The translations under genes were made by a program, and so were the position numbers. The notes below the pieces were generated by a model. That model had not been told where the DNA came from. It did no database searches and worked only from the letters and a program-made list of their open reading frames with translations. This document shows positions 4,854-7,046 of a stretch of 7,046 nt of DNA, piece after piece. Source of the stretch: an uncultured Clostridium sp. (lineage in GTDB: Bacteria > Bacillota > Clostridia > Lachnospirales > Lachnospiraceae); the NCBI GenBank assembly GCA_900555045.1, contig USJW01000167.1, positions 1 through 7,046 of the forward strand, in the 5' to 3' direction. The number at the start of each line of letters is the position of its first letter. Position 1 is the stretch's first letter.

Positions 4854-7046
4854 ATGTCAAATTATCGGAGACTGATTTCCTACATCTATGCCTATGAGGG
4901 CCAGGTGAAAGGTAAAAATATAGGTTTTGTCAAGCTGGAGTCGAGGGGAGGGCAGTGTAAACTCAGCGTCAATGTGAAAAAGGTTTATGTGGGAGGCAGC
5001 GATCTGGGGGTGTACCTGTTGGCTCCCGGGAAGGAGATCTGCCTCGGCAGCATCTTTATCCGCAGCGGGGCCGGTGAATTCCGGACCGTGGTAAACGTGG
5101 ACAATGCCGCCGATTCAGGGGTGGGGATGGATTACTGCTACGGCCTGACCATCCACGAGCCGTCGGACAGCTGGCGCTGCTACACCACTATCTGGGAGGA
5201 CGCCGTGGCCCATGCGGCGGAGATCGAGCTGGCCGACGTGACCGCCAAGAACCTGCGAAATGCCAGCGAGGACGAGGAGATACATAAAAAGGCGGAGGAG
5301 ATTGCCGCAGAGATGGACCGCGAAATCGAGAGCAACCGCGGCCCGCAGGACGCCCGCCAGGGGGATCTGCCCTCCCTGGAGGAGATGGCCCAAGGCGATC
5401 CCGCCGCCTCCGCCGGTTCTTCGCCGGATGAAGCGCAGCTTTCCCGGGAAAGCCTGGACGATACCCCGTCGGATCGCCAGGAGGAGGCAGAAGCCGCCTC
5501 CTTACAGAATGAAGCTGTCGGGGTGTCGGGCGAGGAAATGGAAAAATCAGGGGAAGCATCAGAAGCACATTTGACCCAGGGAGAGATGGAACCGGAGGAA
5601 CTGGTGCAGGAGACGCCGTCCCAGGAAGCGATTCTACAGGTAGAATCTGCGCAGGATTTGTCTCAGCCGGATGTGCCTCAGCAGGGCGACATGCAGCCGA
5701 ACGATTCCGAGCCGGGCGCATCGCAGCCGGAGGATTCTATGCAGGAAGAGTCCGTCGAGGGGGTAACTGAGCAGGAAGCCATTGTCCGGAAGGAGGCTGA
5801 GCGCAGAGAAGTCGCAGCGGAACAACCGCAGCTCGCCAAGGAACTGTCGGGGCAACAGGAATTCCGGCAGGGCAAGCCGCTGCGCGAGGCATTTGCACAG
5901 CCGTCCCACGCCGCCAATTCCCGCCGAACCAACACTTCGGCGCAGACTGAAAATCGCGCTCAGACCGCTCGCCCTCAGTATCAAATGAACCCGCAGCCCA
6001 TGAGCTCCCGCACCGACCTAAACCGCCAGTGGGGTGCGCGTCCGCAGACAGGCGACCCGCGCACACAGAATTCCCAGCAAACCCCGTCCATGACAGGTGC
6101 GCAGCAGAATCAGCAGCGGTCACAGCAGGCGACGCCGTCGCGCCAGTTGCAGCAACCTATGCAGGCGACGCCGTCGCGCCAGTTGCAGCAACCTATGCAG
6201 GCGACTCCGTCGCGCCAGTTGCAGCAACCTATGCAGGCGACTCCGTCGCGCCAGTTGCAGCCGTCCGTGCAGGCGACCCCGTCGCGCCAACAACAGCCCC
6301 CCGCACCGTCTGCCCAACAGCCGTTCGGCGCCACCGCGCCTATGCGCTGGAGACAGCCTGCGGACCGACCGCCGCAGCCGAGCTTTATACCGGTTCCAAA
6401 GCGTCAGCCCACCCCTGCCGCTATGCCGTCAGCGGAAAACAGCCAGATTTCCAGCCATTCGGCAGAACAGCAGATGGAAAACCGTGCCATCAACCCGCTA
6501 GACACAGCTCCCTACAGCCGTGCCCGCGCCGCACAGGCGCCGGAGAGCCAGCGAATTGAGCAGCCGCCGCAGCCATCCATGCAGCCGGAAACTGCCGGCA
6601 CTACGGCTCCCGCTCCGGCCGCCCCGGATGCGCAGGCACAGCCCGCAGCCAACGCAGCAGAGTCCGAGACCCGCCCGCAGCCCGCCAACCAGCAGGCTTT
6701 CCAACCCGCGACTCGCTCGCAGGCTTCCCAACCCGCGGCGCGTCCGCAGGCCCCGCAACCGGAGACCCGTCCGCAGCCCACTCGCCAGCCGGATCTCTCC
6801 CAACCTGCCGCCCGCCGCACAATGCGTCCCGGAGCGCAGTCGTCACAACAACCTGCAGCCGGAACCATGCCGTCTCCCGGGCAACCCAGCCCCGCCGGGA
6901 CTCAGCAACCCGCCACTGCCGGGACTCAGCAACCCACCCCGGCCAATGTTGGCCCGGCCGCAAGCTCGGCAACTCGCCCGGCCGCTAACCAACCCGCAGG
7001 CTCGGCCCCTGGTTCGACAACACATCCGGCCGCGCCCCGCCCCGCT
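4854..7046 (+). CDS. Large protein with conserved N-terminal domain and long Gln/Pro/Ala-rich disordered region (3' end outside window)
   Basis: One frame stays open from the ATG at 4854 to the window end: 731 codons with no stop, so the C-terminus is missing. Residues 1-125 look folded, with alternating beta-like stretches: RLISYIYAYEGQVKGKNIGF (6-25), CKLSVNVKKVYVGG (35-48), GEFRTVVNV (74-82) and SWRCYTTIWEDAVAHAAEIE (106-125). Residues 135-165 are charged and probably helical. From about 170 to 330 the chain is Glu-rich and acidic. From about 350 onward it turns Gln/Pro/Ala/Arg-rich and net basic, with a 12-residue tandem repeat at 425-484 and shorter repeats near the end. There is no signal peptide or membrane segment in the visible part, so it is probably cytoplasmic. 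From memory, the N-terminus resembles Lachnospiraceae proteins annotated with DUF6128, but I cannot verify this. Function is unknown. The neighbour nagB is divergent and gives no clear clue. Confidence 0.85.
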   Translation, partial: MSNYRRLISYIYAYEGQVKGKNIGFVKLESRGGQCKLSVNVKKVYVGGSDLGVYLLAPGKEICLGSIFIRSGAGEFRTVVNVDNAADSGVGMDYCYGLTIHEPSDSWRCYTTIWEDAVAHAAEIELADVTAKNLRNASEDEEIHKKAEEIAAEMDREIESNRGPQDARQGDLPSLEEMAQGDPAASAGSSPDEAQLSRESLDDTPSDRQEEAEAASLQNEAVGVSGEEMEKSGEASEAHLTQGEMEPEELVQETPSQEAILQVESAQDLSQPDVPQQGDMQPNDSEPGASQPEDSMQEESVEGVTEQEAIVRKEAERREVAAEQPQLAKELSGQQEFRQGKPLREAFAQPSHAANSRRTNTSAQTENRAQTARPQYQMNPQPMSSRTDLNRQWGARPQTGDPRTQNSQQTPSMTGAQQNQQRSQQATPSRQLQQPMQATPSRQLQQPMQATPSRQLQQPMQATPSRQLQPSVQATPSRQQQPPAPSAQQPFGATAPMRWRQPADRPPQPSFIPVPKRQPTPAAMPSAENSQISSHSAEQQMENRAINPLDTAPYSRARAAQAPESQRIEQPPQPSMQPETAGTTAPAPAAPDAQAQPAANAAESETRPQPANQQAFQPATRSQASQPAARPQAPQPETRPQPTRQPDLSQPAARRTMRPGAQSSQQPAAGTMPSPGQPSPAGTQQPATAGTQQPTPANVGPAASSATRPAANQPAGSAPGSTTHPAAPRPA
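6126..6305 (+). repeat. 36-bp tandem repeat, five units (12-residue unit QATPSRQLQQPM)
   Basis: Units begin at 6126, 6162, 6198, 6234 and 6270, in frame with the large coding region. Units 1 and 2 are identical at DNA level. Unit 3 differs by a silent change (ACG to ACT in the Thr codon). Unit 4 keeps ACT and ends QPSV. Unit 5 (ACC) diverges further to QQQPPA. The gradient suggests recent expansion at the left end with older, decaying units at the right. The length is a multiple of three, so gain or loss of units keeps the frame. Confidence 0.95.
6894..6935 (+). repeat. Short direct repeat encoding AGTQQP twice
   Basis: An 18-bp block, GCCGGGACTCAGCAACCC, occurs at 6894-6911 and 6918-6935, a 24-bp (8-residue) period in the reading frame of the large protein. 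A second, independent duplication within the same disordered region indicates that the whole tail is prone to replication slippage. Confidence 0.85.

Noticed and set aside
6126..6305. CRISPR array (36-bp repeats)
   Set aside because: The units are directly adjacent with no unique spacers, and they translate in frame as a 12-residue repeat.
5115..7025. Many open frames on both strands overlapping the large disordered protein
   Set aside because: High GC content and repeats keep several frames open. Only the frame from 4854 starts with a ribosome binding site and a conserved-looking domain and remains open throughout.

Overview
The window looks like chromosomal DNA of an anaerobic, low- to mid-GC Gram-positive bacterium of the class Clostridia, most likely a gut Lachnospiraceae-type genome. 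This rests on strong AGGAGG-type ribosome binding sites, textbook TTGACA/TATAAT promoters, a Gram-positive-type NagB (Asn in place of the E. coli Asp141), and a large protein whose N-terminal domain resembles one I associate, from memory only, with Lachnospiraceae. I see no phage genes, transposase, CRISPR array, tRNA or rRNA.

Layout. Positions 1-54 hold the right half of a terminator-like hairpin cut by the window edge. Positions 55-2855 (minus strand) hold a two-gene operon read leftward: a type-B carboxylesterase (1491-2855), then a YfcC/DcuC-type multi-pass transporter (55-1449). Positions 2856-3080 are a divergent control region with a near-consensus promoter on each strand and several small repeats that could be operators. 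Positions 3081-3809 (plus) encode a GntR/FadR-type (FCD) regulator. Positions 3810-3917 hold a long, nearly perfect hairpin between convergent genes. Positions 3918-4646 (minus) encode glucosamine-6-phosphate deaminase (NagB). Positions 4647-4853 are a second divergent control region. From 4854 to the right edge (plus) runs a single uninterrupted reading frame of at least 731 codons, unfinished at the window end. It encodes a folded N-terminal domain followed by about 590 residues of low-complexity sequence with a 12-residue tandem repeat.

How the genes fit together. The regulator, esterase and transporter look like a self-contained scavenging unit. An FCD regulator would sense a small acid or sugar-acid-like ligand and control the divergent promoter, the transporter would move the substrate or product, and the cytosolic esterase would cleave an ester. 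The substrate cannot be read from sequence. This unit is bounded on both sides by nearly identical 33-34 bp sequence (8-41 and 3872-3904), so it may have been gained or may be lost as a block. NagB feeds amino-sugar phosphate into glycolysis and has its own promoter. Nothing here ties it functionally to the cassette or to the large disordered protein.

The most unusual items are the repeat-bounded cassette, the apparently ligand-depleted metal site of the FCD regulator, and the large charge-segregated disordered protein.
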